Below are positions 19,324-26,698 of a stretch of DNA of 39,240 nucleotides, piece after piece; position 1 is the stretch's first letter; the number at the start of each line of letters is the position of its first letter. The stretch covers positions 1 to 39,240 of the forward strand of contig JADJVB010000008.1 of NCBI GenBank assembly GCA_016710745.1. The letters are read 5' to 3'. The notes beneath the pieces were generated by a model, which saw only the letters and a list, made by a program, of their open reading frames with translations, did no database searches and was not told where the DNA came from. Source of the stretch: Chitinophagaceae bacterium. Lineage in GTDB: Bacteria > Bacteroidota > Bacteroidia > Chitinophagales > Chitinophagaceae. The translations under genes were made by a program, and so were the position numbers.

Positions 19324-19380
19324 AGTTTGCAGGCAGATGGTCTATAAAATTCAAAAATCAAAATCCAAAAGTAAAAAGCA

Positions 19381-19746
19381 ATGATTAAGTGGTCAGTAAT
19401 ATTAATATCAATCAGTGCAATGGCTAAAGGCTTTTGTGATGCTTTAAAGTTTCATCCGGCTTCGTTTCCGTTTCAATCGGATTGGTGGCTTGCTAAAGGT
19501 GAGTTTGCCTGGAATAATCGTACTTGGTTAGAAGCTAATATTTTTTCTTTTATTTCTGATGGCTGGCATTTGTTTGATGCAATCAGGATTGTTTCTTTGT
19601 TATTAATTGTTGCATTGCTGTTAACTGAAAATAAAAGACTTAAAAATGAAATTGATAATAATTTGTGGCTGGCTGTAACTCTGTTTTTAATATTCGGTTA
19701 CATCATCCACGGCAGCATTTTTGAAATTGTATTCAAAATATTGTAA
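19381..19746 (+). CDS. Membrane protein, lysis-region
   Basis: A 121-residue protein with an N-terminal hydrophobic segment, a central segment (IRIVSLLLIVALLL) and a C-terminal segment (LWLAVTLFLIFGYIIHGSIF). Tryptophan-rich loops include HPASFPFQSDWWLAKGEF and a DGWHLFDAIR motif. I have seen this pattern only as an unnamed small phage/prophage membrane protein. It is the first gene of the membrane-active group before the holin. An A-rich repeat (19346-19380) forms its leader. Confidence 0.6.
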   Translation: MIKWSVILISISAMAKGFCDALKFHPASFPFQSDWWLAKGEFAWNNRTWLEANIFSFISDGWHLFDAIRIVSLLLIVALLLTENKRLKNEIDNNLWLAVTLFLIFGYIIHGSIFEIVFKIL

Positions 19747-19757
19747 GGAATAAATAA

Positions 19758-20003
19758 ATGGTAAGAAAATTTGTGGAAAACGGATATGCTGAGCTTGTAA
19801 AGATATTCAGCATTTTGCTAACAGCAGGCGGAGTTATAGTTGCCATTACTTTATTCGTGGCAGATAGACCAACGCGGGCTGAGGTTAATAAAACTATTGA
19901 TGACAGGCTTAAACCTCTGGAAAAGCAATTGCAAAGCATTGGTGATCGTACTGAAGATATTTATAAAATATTGATTGAAAAGAATCAAAAGCAAGGCAGA
20001 TGA
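19758..20003 (+). CDS. Small membrane protein with coiled-coil tail
   Basis: An 81-residue protein with one transmembrane segment (FSILLTAGGVIVAITLFVA) and a charged helical tail (RAEVNKTIDDRLKPLEKQL). This N-in or N-out single-span plus coiled-coil design is common for phage holin-like or Rz-like accessory proteins. An AAGGAAT ribosome site precedes the ATG. The role in lysis is inferred from its neighbours only. Confidence 0.55.
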   Translation: MVRKFVENGYAELVKIFSILLTAGGVIVAITLFVADRPTRAEVNKTIDDRLKPLEKQLQSIGDRTEDIYKILIEKNQKQGR

Positions 20004-20386
20004 TTAAAATCCGCCTTGTAATTGATTCAACCTTAAACGGTTGTAAATGGGTAATACAACCTTAAAAGGTTGTGTGGTTCTAAAACAAGGCCAATTATTC
20101 GCATCCGCCTTGAAATAGAACCGGTGATAATTTGACACCAGTTGGCTACAAAATGGGGACAACTGAACCCGTGAAGATTTGACACGGTTTGTAATTCTAA
20201 TTAGGTCGAATTCGGGGGGATTAGATGTTAAGACGGTAAAAAATATGAAAAGCGGGTATAAATTATGAAAAACAGGTTTAATTATACCCCGAAGGGTGTT
20301 ATAACGGTAAAATATAATAAATCATAATAGAGTTTGCTTAATTAAAGTAAATCATAATTAAAGTTCACTAAAAAGAAAGGTGCGAT
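20004..20386. other. Hairpin-rich non-coding stretch before the holin
   Basis: No gene is visible in 383 bp, but there are at least seven inverted repeats. CAAGGC...GCCTTG occurs twice (about 19995-20020 and 20083-20113). Two short hairpins carry AACCTTAAA and GGTTG arms (20028-20070). Two further hairpins of about 26 bases share an ATTTGACAC segment on the 3' side of the loop (20118-20145 and 20168-20192). GGGTATAA pairs with TTATACCC (about 20253-20290). TAAATCATAAT is repeated 30 bases apart (20318 and 20348). It may be a structured leader or transcription-control region for the lysis genes. Confidence 0.55.
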
Positions 20387-20668
20387 ATGGACTTAAACCA
20401 AATCATTCTGATGTTAACGCCGGTAATTGTTTGGGCTGCAACTCAGTTAGTAAAATTGGTTAAACCAAAAATAAGCGGATGGGTGCTTACCGGATTGGTA
20501 GTGCCGTTGTTGAGTATTGCAATCACTATTATAGCTCAATATGTGGGCGTTGGTGGTGATTTTATAGTGCAGGTTGTTGTTGGTCTGCTTGCTGTTTTTC
20601 TGCAGGAATTGTTTAAACAATTTAACCAGGGTAACGATCAATCTAAGACTGCAATAAGAAACCAGTAA
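20387..20668 (+). CDS. Holin
   Basis: A 93-residue protein with three hydrophobic segments (QIILMLTPVIVWAATQLVKL; WVLTGLVVPLLSIAITIIAQ; FIVQVVVGLLAVFLQELF) and a charged, hydrophilic C-terminus, the profile of a class I/III holin. It overlaps the spanin gene start by one base and is followed by an endolysin. Holins form the inner-membrane lesion that releases or activates the endolysin. The GAAAGG ribosome site is close to the ATG. Confidence 0.75.
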   Translation: MDLNQIILMLTPVIVWAATQLVKLVKPKISGWVLTGLVVPLLSIAITIIAQYVGVGGDFIVQVVVGLLAVFLQELFKQFNQGNDQSKTAIRNQ

Positions 20669-21087
20669 TGAAGTTATTAGCAATCTTTACATTCAGCATC
20701 CTGTTAATTGCAGGGTGCTGCAATGTTAAGCAGGTTACCATTCCTGAAGTTGATACAATTATTATAGAAGATACTACTCAGCTTGTGGATAGTGATTCTC
20801 TTTGGGTAGGACTAATACACGCGGATGGTAATTCCATTGGTTCGCTTGCTGTTAATCCAAAAAGCAAAAAAGCAATTGTAAATATTAAATGGCTTAAGCC
20901 GGATACTGTTTATTACGAGGTACCAACTAACAATTATATGATTGTTGAAAGCATACTTACAAGAGTTTTGGAATCTGCTTTTTTACTTATGCCGTGGTAT
21001 TATAAAGTATTATTGGTGTTGCTGGCTTGTAGCGCTTTGTACGTTGTTTATAAAATTCAAAAATCAAAATTCAAAAATCAAAAGTAA
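20668..21087 (+). CDS. Unimolecular spanin (lipobox plus C-terminal TM)
   Basis: A 139-residue protein with an N-terminal lipoprotein signal ending in LLIAGC (lipidation at Cys17 or 18) and a C-terminal transmembrane helix (WYYKVLLVLLACSALYVVYK). The segment between is beta-rich and would cross the periplasm. This double anchoring is the defining layout of u-spanins (T1 gp11 type), which fuse inner and outer membranes after peptidoglycan is cut. It lies exactly between holin and endolysin. The last 11 residues (KIQKSKFKNQK) come from the A-rich intergenic repeat. Confidence 0.75.
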   Translation: MKLLAIFTFSILLIAGCCNVKQVTIPEVDTIIIEDTTQLVDSDSLWVGLIHADGNSIGSLAVNPKSKKAIVNIKWLKPDTVYYEVPTNNYMIVESILTRVLESAFLLMPWYYKVLLVLLACSALYVVYKIQKSKFKNQK

Positions 21088-21091
21088 GAAG
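21050..21091. repeat. A-rich AAATTCAAAAATC repeat
   Basis: Alternating AAAATTCAAAA and ATCAAAATTC units. The repeat encodes the end of the spanin and continues to the start of the endolysin gene. The same family occurs at 8130-8160, 15382-15412 and 19346-19380, so it is a dispersed simple repeat rather than a gene-specific element. Confidence 0.65.
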
Positions 21092-21517
21092 ATGTTAGAA
21101 AATTTTAAGCATTTTAGTTCAATGGAAATACTAACGGCAGGATCCACGGATTACACGCTGGAAGATATTCCTGAAAATCTGCATAAAAATATTATACCAA
21201 CGTTAAAAGTATTAGAGGCTTTACGTGAGTGGTATGGTAAACCGATATTTCTAAACTGTACTTATAGAAGTATTGCGCATAATGCACGTGTTGGCGGATC
21301 GCGCAACAGTTTGCATCTATTGTTTAATGCAATAGATTTTACAGTTAGTGTAAAATCTGATTTAATGCAGATGTACGAGCAGCTTATTAAGTATGATAGC
21401 AAAAAAACATTTGAATTCTTAGAAGCTAAATCAATGGGTATTGGCAGATATCCCACGTTTTTACACTTAGATACCCGCGGCATCTTTAATATGCGCGCTT
21501 CAAGATGGAGAGGTTAA
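21092..21517 (+). CDS. Endolysin, M15 peptidase type
   Basis: A protein of about 141 residues of the peptidase M15 (D,D- or L,D-carboxypeptidase/endopeptidase) type that cleaves peptide cross-links in peptidoglycan. Zinc ligands are visible in NSLHLLFNAIDF (His and Asp of the S-x-H-x-x-x-x-A-x-D motif) and HLDTRG near the C-terminus; the central NCTYRSIAHNARVGGS motif is also typical. I chose the ATG at 21092 because it follows AAGAAG and gives the standard N-terminus (FKHFSSMEI). A longer frame exists upstream but overlaps the spanin repeat. Confidence 0.85.
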   Translation: MLENFKHFSSMEILTAGSTDYTLEDIPENLHKNIIPTLKVLEALREWYGKPIFLNCTYRSIAHNARVGGSRNSLHLLFNAIDFTVSVKSDLMQMYEQLIKYDSKKTFEFLEAKSMGIGRYPTFLHLDTRGIFNMRASRWRG

Positions 21518-21518
21518 A

Positions 21519-21770
21519 ATGGATTTTAAGATTGATGGTAAACCTGTACAAATTTCATCCGGTTATAATGTTGAAAAAATAAAGAAGCATTTAGAATCTT
21601 TAAAAGATGGTGAGTTTTTATCTATGGAAGGGTTAGCATCTAAATTAATTGGCGATCCACGTTATTTGCGCGAAATAATTAAAAGCAAATTACCCGAAAA
21701 TATGGTGCTTATAAAAAACAGGGCTTACTGCGGCAGCGTTAAAACAATTAAAGCTTATAAGGCATTATAA
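21519..21770 (+). CDS. Small protein of unknown function
   Basis: An 83-residue protein after the endolysin, overlapping the next start by one base. It has a winged-helix-like feel (LKDGEFLSMEGLASKLIGDP then LREIIKSKLPENM), with a repeated VKTIKAYKAL end. It forms a unit with the phosphoesterase gene. I do not recognise its family. Confidence 0.5.
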   Translation: MDFKIDGKPVQISSGYNVEKIKKHLESLKDGEFLSMEGLASKLIGDPRYLREIIKSKLPENMVLIKNRAYCGSVKTIKAYKAL

Positions 21771-23000
21771 TGAGTAAAAAAGATTTAGAATTTAAGATTG
21801 ATGGTGAGCATCATCCAACTAAAAAAGGGAATATATCTAACTTAAAGGTGCAGGGCAATGATGCAACATTTAACGCTATTCTTGACAGGCAAATAAGGAA
21901 TGAAAAAGATTTAATGAATGCTGCCGGTGTTGACCAAAAAGAATGGATGGTTGCACAGTGGGAGTGTACGATGTGGGAACAAGGCGCAAAATACCGTGAT
22001 CAGGATTTGAAGTGGTTTGGTGTTGAAGGATCTGCGCAGGTTATGGAAGGATATTCGATAAGGAAAAATGAGTGGATAAAACAACAGCTTTGGCGTGTTA
22101 AGGCTTCGTTCAAACGTAATATTACTTATATGCAAATGAATGATTTTAAGTCTGAATTGATGGATGAAATTAAAAAGTTTCTAAACCTGTACCAAAGTTT
22201 AAATTTAAGAAATATGAAAAACCTTGTTTGTTTGTAATCGATTTACCCGATCTACATTTTGATAAATTAGCGTGGGGAAAAGAAACCGGCAAAGATTGGG
22301 ATATGAAGATAAGCTCCTCTTTATATATGAAAGCAATAGATGATCTTGTTTCTAAGGCTTCGGTTTACAGCGTAGAAAAAATACTCTATCCTGTTGGTAA
22401 TGATATGTTTAACTCTGATACAATTGATAACACAACCACAAAGGGAACCAAGCAAATTGTTGATGGTAGGTGGAAAAAATCTTTTGTGCTTGCTAGAAAA
22501 TTAATTGTTTCTGCAGCTTTAAAATTATCTAAAATAGCTCCCGTTGATATTATGATTGTTCCTGGTAATCACGATGAACAAAAAACGTTTTATCTTGGTG
22601 ATGCTTTGGAGTGCCGTTTTTATAATGATGCAAATGTAAATGTAGATAATACACCAACAATGAGGAAGTATTTTAAGTATGGTAAAACTTTAATTGCCTA
22701 TACGCACGGTAAGGATGAAAAATAGATCGGTTGCCAATGATATTAGCAACTGAGGCTAAAGATTTATTTTCACAAACCGATTTTCACGAATGGCATATTG
22801 GAGATAAGCATCATAAAAAAGATGTTAAGTTTACGCCTGCAGAAGAAGTGGATGGCGTTATCGTTAGGCAATTAAGTTCATTAACTGCGCTTGATGAATG
22901 GCATTACCGCAAAGGATATCTAGCAAAACAAGCCGGGCAGGGTTTTATTTATGATAAAACTCTGGGGTGGATATGTCAGTTTAATTCATTTTATAACTAA
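21770..23000 (+). CDS. Calcineurin-like phosphoesterase (two frame breaks)
   Basis: One gene of about 410 codons split by single-base deletions near 22180 and at 22724 (an A missing in GATGAAAAATAG). The frames join as VPKFKFKKYEKPCLFVIDLP and GKDEKIDRLPMIL. Metal-binding motifs appear in order: D-x-H (DLPDLHFDKL), GNDMF, GNHDE, THGKDEK and GDKHHK, the classic metallophosphoesterase set. The first ~140 residues are a phage-specific N-terminal region. Such phage enzymes resemble SbcD/Mre11 nucleases and may process DNA. It overlaps the preceding gene by one base. Confidence 0.75.
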
Positions 23001-23001
23001 T

Positions 23002-23487
23002 ATGACAATACGGGCATACAACAAAAGCGAAACAGATTTAGCGGGCATAATGGCTTTGCTGGAAGAGTTGCGCGGATCCAAAGAAGCTGAGCGCTTTAGT
23101 TTTTATTTACAGGATAGCAACACTTACAAAACAAGTTATCTTACAACAAAAGGATTTTACAGGCTTGTTGCTTTGGTGGATGGTAAAGTTGCAGGATTTA
23201 TAATAGGTGAGCATTATCTTAATGATACCGTTAATCTTGTTATGCTTTACGTGGGTAAAGATTACAGGAAACAGGGCATTGCATTTGAACTTAAAAAAGT
23301 ATTAACGCATTTAGCGCAGGCGTGGGGCTATAAAAAAATAGTATCACAAGTACGGATGAACAATTTAGAATCAATTAAGCTAAACTTAAAATCAGGCTGG
23401 CATCAGGAAATAGATAAAGTTTATCCGGATTATTATTATTGGTTTAGTAAGGAGTTAACAGATGGAACAGGCTTTAGTCCAGAATGA
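23002..23487 (+). CDS. GNAT-family N-acetyltransferase
   Basis: A protein of about 161 residues with the GNAT fold signature: VALVDGKVAGFIIGEH (beta4), LVMLYVGKDYRKQGIAFEL containing the acetyl-CoA pyrophosphate loop (R-x-x-G-I-A), and the beta5/alpha4 region KKIVSQVRMNNLESIKLNLK ending in SGWHQEID. The substrate is not predictable. The ATG at 23002 is preferred over an upstream frame that overlaps the phosphoesterase. It is coupled to the following gene by a 26-base overlap. It may modify a host protein or small molecule. Confidence 0.75.
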   Translation: MTIRAYNKSETDLAGIMALLEELRGSKEAERFSFYLQDSNTYKTSYLTTKGFYRLVALVDGKVAGFIIGEHYLNDTVNLVMLYVGKDYRKQGIAFELKKVLTHLAQAWGYKKIVSQVRMNNLESIKLNLKSGWHQEIDKVYPDYYYWFSKELTDGTGFSPE

Positions 23488-23722
23488 AATTAAACAGCAG
23501 TGTGATTTTGTTAAAGAGTTTTTATTAAACAAAAACAGAAAATACGGCAACAGTGCATTAGAGCCAAAAAGGGTATTCAGCAAAGTTGCTGCAATCGAGC
23601 AAATTAATGTAAGGGTGGATGATAAGATAAGTCGTATTGTATCCGGGCAGTGTGATGATGATGAAGATGTAGAGTTGGATTTGATCGGGTACCTGATATT
23701 AAAAAGAGTGGCAAAGAGTTGA
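23462..23722 (+). CDS. DUF1599-like nucleotide-modification-associated protein
   Basis: An 86-residue protein with the pattern NKNRKYGNSALEP (K-x-x-x-Y-G-x-S), FSKVAAIEQINVRVDDKISR and a C-terminal ELDLIGYLIL helix. These match the DUF1599 / nucleotide-modification-associated domain 1 family, often present in phages with base modification or nucleotide metabolism genes. A GGAGTTAACAG ribosome site lies inside the end of the GNAT gene. The biochemical role is not established. Confidence 0.65.
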   Translation: MEQALVQNEIKQQCDFVKEFLLNKNRKYGNSALEPKRVFSKVAAIEQINVRVDDKISRIVSGQCDDDEDVELDLIGYLILKRVAKS

Positions 23723-23832
23723 TTATAAAAAGTAACCTGGTGGAAAGTCCTATCGAATAACCTCACAAGCGCAAATAACCCTCCGCGCAAAAAAGAGCGA
23801 ACTGGCATAATGATCCTCCTATAAAGTAAAGT

Positions 23833-23857
23833 ACCCCGATGAAAGTCGGGGTTTTTG
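23833..23857 (+). terminator. Rho-independent terminator
   Basis: A seven-base-pair stem ACCCCGA / TCGGGGT with loop TGAAAG, followed by five Ts. It ends the rightward late transcript and separates it from the attP and the leftward lysogeny genes. About 250 bp between it and the integrase gene contain the tRNA-like att core but no gene. Confidence 0.85.
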
Positions 23858-23969
23858 CTAACAAAAAGGTAAACTAAAACGAGTTAAATAGCGAGTTAAG
23901 CAGAAAAACCAAAAATCAGAATGCAGAAATTAAAAGCTGTAAGTAACAATAAATAAACAACTTGCGGAG

Positions 23970-24011
23970 TGGGCGCTCAGGGATTCGAACCCCGGACCCT
24001 CTGCTTGTAAG
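23970..24011 (-). other. Probable attP core (tRNA-Val 3' half)
   Basis: Read on the minus strand, the 42 bp contain anticodon loop CTTACAA (anticodon UAC), stem GCAGA, variable region GGGTC, T-arm CGGGG-TTCGAAT-CCCTG and acceptor AGCGCCC plus A. This is the 3' half of a tRNA-Val gene and lacks the 5' half. Phage integrases commonly use such segments as att core; the integrase gene ends 92 bp away. Phage genes flank it on both sides and no second copy is in the window, so it looks like an intact attP, not attL or attR. Confidence 0.8.
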
Positions 24012-24103
24012 TTATATTTTTGTTTTGTTTATTGCTTATTTTAACTGTTTTTGCTGTTTGTAGTGGTGTTGTTAGGCTTCTTTGGGTGGTAAAACGAGTT
24101 ATA

Positions 24104-25155
24104 TTACGAGTTAATTTTTATGCTTTGTAGTTTATTTGCAATGCGGCTTTTATCCATTTTAAGGTAGTTCTTTTTTAGGGTGCGTAATGATGTGTTTGTT
24201 AGTTCCGATACATCTTCCAGGCTCATTTGTGCATTTACTAGCTGACTTACAAATGTGTGTTTTAGTTTGTGTATGCTGTACGTTTGTTTTAATCCTAAAT
24301 CTTTTTGAGCGCGCTTAAAGAATATTAATCCGTAATCGTTTTTGTATGGAAATACTTTGCCCGATTGTTTTACTTCCAGCGTTTTTAGTATGTCTTGGAG
24401 GCGTGGTATTAATGGAAACTCATATTCTTTGCCTTTTACTTTTACATTCCTAAATTTTATTATTTTATTTTTCCAATCTATATCCTGCCATTGCAACTCT
24501 AGGGCTGTGCTTTTTCTTATTCGGTGTTTAGCAAAAATTTGGTTAGTGCAAATTGATGTGGAATTTTGTAAGCGCGTTTAATATTTTATTTAAATCATCA
24601 TCATCTATTGGAGTGGGTTTTGCTTCTGATGCCGGAATTGCTTCAATAACATTTTCCGGAATGTGTTTGTGTTTTAGATAATAGTTAAATAATGATTTTA
24701 AAGTACGTGTGTAAATTGATTGCGAGTTTTGTGCCATTGGTTTTGTAATAAACTTTTTATCATTGTGTTTACTACGGGTATCTACAATAATTTTATGCGG
24801 AGTGCGGAAATATTTAAGCAGCATTACATAATCTTTGTGCGTGTAATCCTGTATAAATTTATCGCCTGAAGATTTTATAAAATGTGCAACTGCCTGTTTA
24901 TATATTTGCGCTGTTTTGGGTTTTAAAGTTTTTATACTCTAAAAACTCCTGCAAGGCTTTACTTAACTTTAAAAAATTTATAGATGCCTGAAAGTAATCA
25001 TCTGCGCGGCTAAGTTTTTTATTTGCAATAATTTTTTGAGCTGTACGGCGGTTGGTTTGATTATCTTTTAAATTAAGAGATTGGTAGCGGGTATATTTAA
25101 GATTCTTATCCCAAAAGCTTCTGTAAAGATACCCGTTTTTAACAACAAGTTTCAT
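24104..25155 (-). CDS. int: Phage tyrosine integrase (frame breaks)
   Basis: Three frames on the minus strand (25155-24898, 24824-24543, 24496-24104) together make one integrase of about 350 residues. The N-terminal part (VVKNGYLYRSFWDKNLKYT) is the arm-binding region of phage integrases. The core-binding domain contains NSQSIYTRTLKSLFNYYLKH. The catalytic domain shows IRKSTALELQWQDIDW (first Arg box), KVKGKEYEFPLIP (Lys), HKLKHTF and the nucleophile region NYLKMD. The usual second Arg of H-x-L-R is Lys here (HKLKH). It integrates the phage at the nearby tRNA-type core and is unrelated to the IntI at the left end. Confidence 0.8.
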
Positions 25156-25386
25156 TTAATAAATGGATTCTCTTTTTTTACAGTGCGGGCAAATTGAAGC
25201 CTGAAAATGGATTTGTTCTTTACAGTATGCGCACTGTTTTTTATTGCCGCTCATTGCAATTACAATTATCCATCCAATAGGACCAAGCAAGCCGCCTAGT
25301 AAACAACCAATGCCGCCCGCTCCTTTTCCATTGCCTATTAAATATCCAACTAAACCCAGCACTGCAAAGATAAATAGAAACTCCAA
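25156..25386 (-). CDS. Membrane protein with zinc ribbon
   Basis: A 76-residue protein. Two hydrophobic segments (LFIFAVLGLVGYLIGNGK and a glycine-rich GCLLGGLLGPIGWIIVIAM) are followed by a zinc ribbon (C-A-Y-C and C-P-H-C with spacing of 13 residues between). It is coded between the integrase and repressor, so it is likely expressed in the lysogen. Small two-segment membrane proteins at this place often act in superinfection exclusion, but this one has no proven function. It begins one base before the integrase start region. Confidence 0.6.
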   Translation of the reverse strand: MEFLFIFAVLGLVGYLIGNGKGAGGIGCLLGGLLGPIGWIIVIAMSGNKKQCAYCKEQIHFQASICPHCKKRESIY

Positions 25387-25387
25387 T

Positions 25388-25794
25388 TTACCCTCCTGTT
25401 TTTATTTTATAGTGTTCAACCTGTTCTTTAAGAATTAATATTTCATCTTCCAGTCGTTTGATGTGATCGTTTTGATACTTGATAACAAGGTCTCTCATTT
25501 CGCTATCAGTTTGTGGTGATTTATTAGTTGCAGCGGAGTTATCTGAAGAGTTAATTATCTCTATGTGGGCGTGAGAAATGTTGCCTAGCTTAATGCCCCA
25601 ATCTTTATTCTTAGATAAAGCTTTATCAATTTTGCTTTGCGTCCGTGGATCCAAGATTTGAATTCTCCGCTCCTCCAGTTAGACAATGTTTGCCTCGAAA
25701 CCCCGATCAATCCAGCGAGCTCTCCCATTGATAAACCGGATTTTTGGATTAATAAATTTACTAATTGATCGAGTTTTAGTCGCTGTACATCCAT
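25388..25794 (-). CDS. CI-like repressor (one frame break)
   Basis: Two overlapping frames on the minus strand. The first gives an XRE-type helix-turn-helix (SGLSMGELAGLIGVSRQTLS, then NWRSGEF); the second continues with DPRTQSKIDKALSKNKDWGI and ends in a coiled-coil helix (HIKRLEDEILILKEQVEHYK). A one-base break near 25650 separates them; repaired, the protein has about 135 residues. It lacks an autoprotease domain of the LexA/CI type, so induction would use another route. It faces the early promoter divergently, the usual lysogeny switch layout. Confidence 0.7.
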
Positions 25795-25862
25795 ACTTTA
25801 AAATAATTTTATTTGATTTTACGCTGTTTTACAAGTTTCTTGATTTTTCTTTACTTAGGTAC

Positions 25863-25893
25863 TTGACAACTTGACAACGTTTTACTATGTTTG
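25863..25893 (+). promoter_or_regulatory. Early promoter with tandem TTGACAAC operators
   Basis: TTGACA (25863-25868), a 17-base spacer and TATGTT (25886-25891) fit a sigma-70-type promoter. The hexamer occurs twice in tandem (TTGACAACTTGACAACG). The TATGTTTG also fits the FCB -7 box TAnnTTTG. It lies between the divergent repressor and the early genes and is probably the repressor-controlled early promoter. An ATG at 25887 lies within the -10 element and is therefore unlikely to be a start. Confidence 0.65.
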
Positions 25894-25922
25894 CTCTCAG
25901 AAAAACGAAAGTAAATAAAGCA

Positions 25923-26144
25923 ATGTTTAGAATAAAAGATTTAAAGGTTCAGAAATATGGTGAAAGAGGTCTATCTATAACCTTACCAATAGTATTTGCC
26001 AAACCAAGAAAAATAGAACCTAAAAACGTTTTACCTGCATACCTATCCAAGATTAATAATATTGATTGTTTAGTAATAGCTGAAAAAGAACTTCCTGAAT
26101 TATCTGGTATAAATATAAATACAAACGAATCAAAGGCGCTTTAG
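25923..26144 (+). CDS. First early gene, unknown small protein
   Basis: A protein of about 73 residues (IKDLKVQKYGERGLSITLP, then FAKPRKIEPKNVLPAYL). I chose the ATG at 25923 because the earlier in-frame ATG overlaps the promoter. The short beta-rich sequence with GLSITLP resembles an AbrB/SpoVT-type swapped-hairpin start in miniature, but I do not consider that assignment firm. As first gene under the early promoter it may be a regulator. Confidence 0.5.
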   Translation: MFRIKDLKVQKYGERGLSITLPIVFAKPRKIEPKNVLPAYLSKINNIDCLVIAEKELPELSGININTNESKAL

Positions 26145-26148
26145 AAAA

Positions 26149-26379
26149 ATGGATGACAGACGTATAAAAATCAAAAGAATTTTGAATGAACATCCGCATA
26201 TTAAATCTAAGGATGTTGCTTATGCCGTTGGATTATCTGATGCAACTTTTTCTTATCAAATGAACGATGCAATAAAATTTGATGGTGAATTAGAAGCTAA
26301 CATTTACAAGTATTTTAATAAAAAAGGTATTATAAAATATCAAGAGGGCAATGCAGTATGGTTAACGATTTGTTTTTAG
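26149..26379 (+). CDS. Cro-like helix-turn-helix regulator
   Basis: A 76-residue protein with a compact helix-turn-helix: IKRILNEHPHIKSKDVAYAV, GLSDATFSYQM, followed by an FDGELEANIYKYFNKKGI helix. Second gene after the early promoter, opposite the repressor, so a Cro-like antagonist is the natural reading. It overlaps the next gene by about 20 bases. Confidence 0.6.
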   Translation: MDDRRIKIKRILNEHPHIKSKDVAYAVGLSDATFSYQMNDAIKFDGELEANIYKYFNKKGIIKYQEGNAVWLTICF

Positions 26380-26567
26380 AGTTCGGTGCAATACACTCAC
26401 AACACTTTTCAATTTTATCCAACGAAATAAGAGCAGCAATAAAAGATGATTATCTATCTGATGATGAAGCTGCACGCTTAATGAAAAAAATAAATGATCT
26501 TAGAGATAATGACAATAAAAAGCTTGATGATCTTGTTGAATTGGTAAAGGGGAATATTAAAAAATGA
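26358..26567 (+). CDS. Small acidic helical protein
   Basis: A 69-residue helical protein (SILSNEIRAAIKDDYLSDDE, AARLMKKINDLRDNDNKKLD). The pattern with DD-L-DEEA-x-L resembles small phage proteins of unknown function that bind replication or repressor proteins. It overlaps both neighbours by a few bases in the early operon. No function assigned. Confidence 0.5.
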   Translation: MVNDLFLEFGAIHSQHFSILSNEIRAAIKDDYLSDDEAARLMKKINDLRDNDNKKLDDLVELVKGNIKK

Positions 26568-26698
26568 ATTTAGAATACAGGCAAAGAGATATAGACTCTT
26601 TAGAAAAATTATTTAGTGAAACAAGAAAAGCAGGTAAGTATTTACTGCTTTACCGCTTAACTGTCTTGGTTGCATTAATTTATTTGATTTTAAAATGA
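26564..26698 (+). CDS. Short single-span membrane peptide
   Basis: A 44-residue open frame starting in the overlap ATGA at the previous stop and ending in ATGATGG shared with the next start. It has a charged N-terminal helix (QRDIDSLEKLFSETRKAG) and one transmembrane segment (LTVLVALIYLIL). Tight coupling on both sides is the main evidence that it is real. Confidence 0.5.
   Translation: MNLEYRQRDIDSLEKLFSETRKAGKYLLLYRLTVLVALIYLILK

Noticed and set aside
8130..21091. Dispersed AAATTCAAAATC repeats as a CRISPR array
   Set aside because: No fixed-length spacers, no repeat palindrome and no cas genes; they are simple low-complexity repeats.
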